24,372 nt of DNA, taken from CAYXAA01 sp964462985 (GTDB lineage: Bacteria; Pseudomonadota; Alphaproteobacteria; Rhizobiales; Stappiaceae). The notes under the pieces were generated by a model, which saw nothing but the letters and a program-made list of their open reading frames with translations, was not told the origin of the DNA and did no database searches. A program made the position numbers and the translations under genes. This document shows, one piece after another, positions 24,155 to 24,372 of the stretch. The DNA is taken from positions 1-24,372 of the forward strand of contig CAYXAA010000053.1 of the NCBI GenBank assembly GCA_964462985.1. The letters run 5' to 3'. Numbering within the stretch: position 1 is the first letter of the stretch; each line of letters starts with the position of its first letter.

Positions 24155-24372
24155 GCGGCCGGCGCTGCTGCCAGTGCGTCAGGAAGGAATTGGCACGGCG
24201 ATTGGGCGGCGCAGGCTCGGCGCTTTGGCGGGAGCGTCCGGCCTGGATGGCCTGCAGCAGAGCCGAAACATGGGGCCGCCCGCCTGTTGCCTTGCGCCGC
24301 CCTGGGACCGGACCCGCGGGTGGCCGGCCAGCACGAATTGCTCCGAACCCGTTCGGGCCGGAGGTTTGAGGG
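24155..24372. other. Non-coding 3' end of the window
   Basis: No gene with coding support is visible. The overlapping open frame on the + strand is a shadow of the upstream genes. A short dyad CCGAAC-CC-GTTCGG at 24343-24356 lies near the edge; with a two-base loop it is a weak hairpin and I attach no function. Confidence 0.4.

Noticed and set aside
24343..24356. Hairpin CCGAAC-CC-GTTCGG as a terminator of the CAP gene
   Set aside because: It is nearly 190 bases downstream, has a two-base loop and no T-run.

Overview
The window looks like a chromosomal segment of a high-GC alphaproteobacterium, most likely Hyphomicrobiales (Rhizobiales). The main evidence is the aapJQMP amino-acid transporter divergent from metC, an arrangement known from Rhizobium, together with glutathione-dependent formaldehyde dehydrogenase and PQQ-alcohol-oxidation accessory genes. 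I see no tRNA or rRNA gene, insertion sequence, prophage or CRISPR array. Taxonomy is an inference.

Region 1 (1-9713) is the most unusual part. A partial class III alcohol / S-(hydroxymethyl)glutathione dehydrogenase runs off the left edge. It is divergent from a four-gene secreted-protein operon: a PQQ-alcohol-dehydrogenase-associated ABC-type substrate-binding protein, a YVTN beta-propeller protein and two small exported proteins of unknown function. Next comes a translationally coupled pair, a FIST-domain sensor protein and a hybrid histidine kinase. These resemble the NosP/NahK (ErcS') nitric-oxide-responsive pair of Pseudomonas. A LuxR-type response regulator faces them, and its 3' end overlaps the kinase 3' end by 64 bp. 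A 0.5 kb intergenic region rich in dyads and repeats separates the regulator from a secreted protein of unknown function. The likely theme is sensing and control of periplasmic PQQ-dependent alcohol oxidation, with the toxic aldehyde product handled by the glutathione dehydrogenase. The quinoprotein dehydrogenase and the ABC ATPase and permease are not in the window.

Region 2 (9714-14802) holds housekeeping genes on the + strand: a cysK-type cysteine synthase, a two-HKD cardiolipin synthase, an AlaX-like Ala-tRNA editing hydrolase and a two-domain 3-mercaptopyruvate sulfurtransferase. It contains a clear intrinsic terminator and ends in a strong inverted repeat between convergent genes.

Region 3 (14803-20826) is the general L-amino-acid ABC transporter aapJQMP on the - strand, with a strong hairpin just after aapJ, divergent from metC (cystathionine beta-lyase) on the + strand.

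Region 4 (20834-24372) has an ArnT/PMT-like membrane glycosyltransferase on the - strand, divergent from a GpdQ/CpdA-like metallophosphoesterase and a CAP-domain lipoprotein on the + strand. The last 0.2 kb shows no gene.
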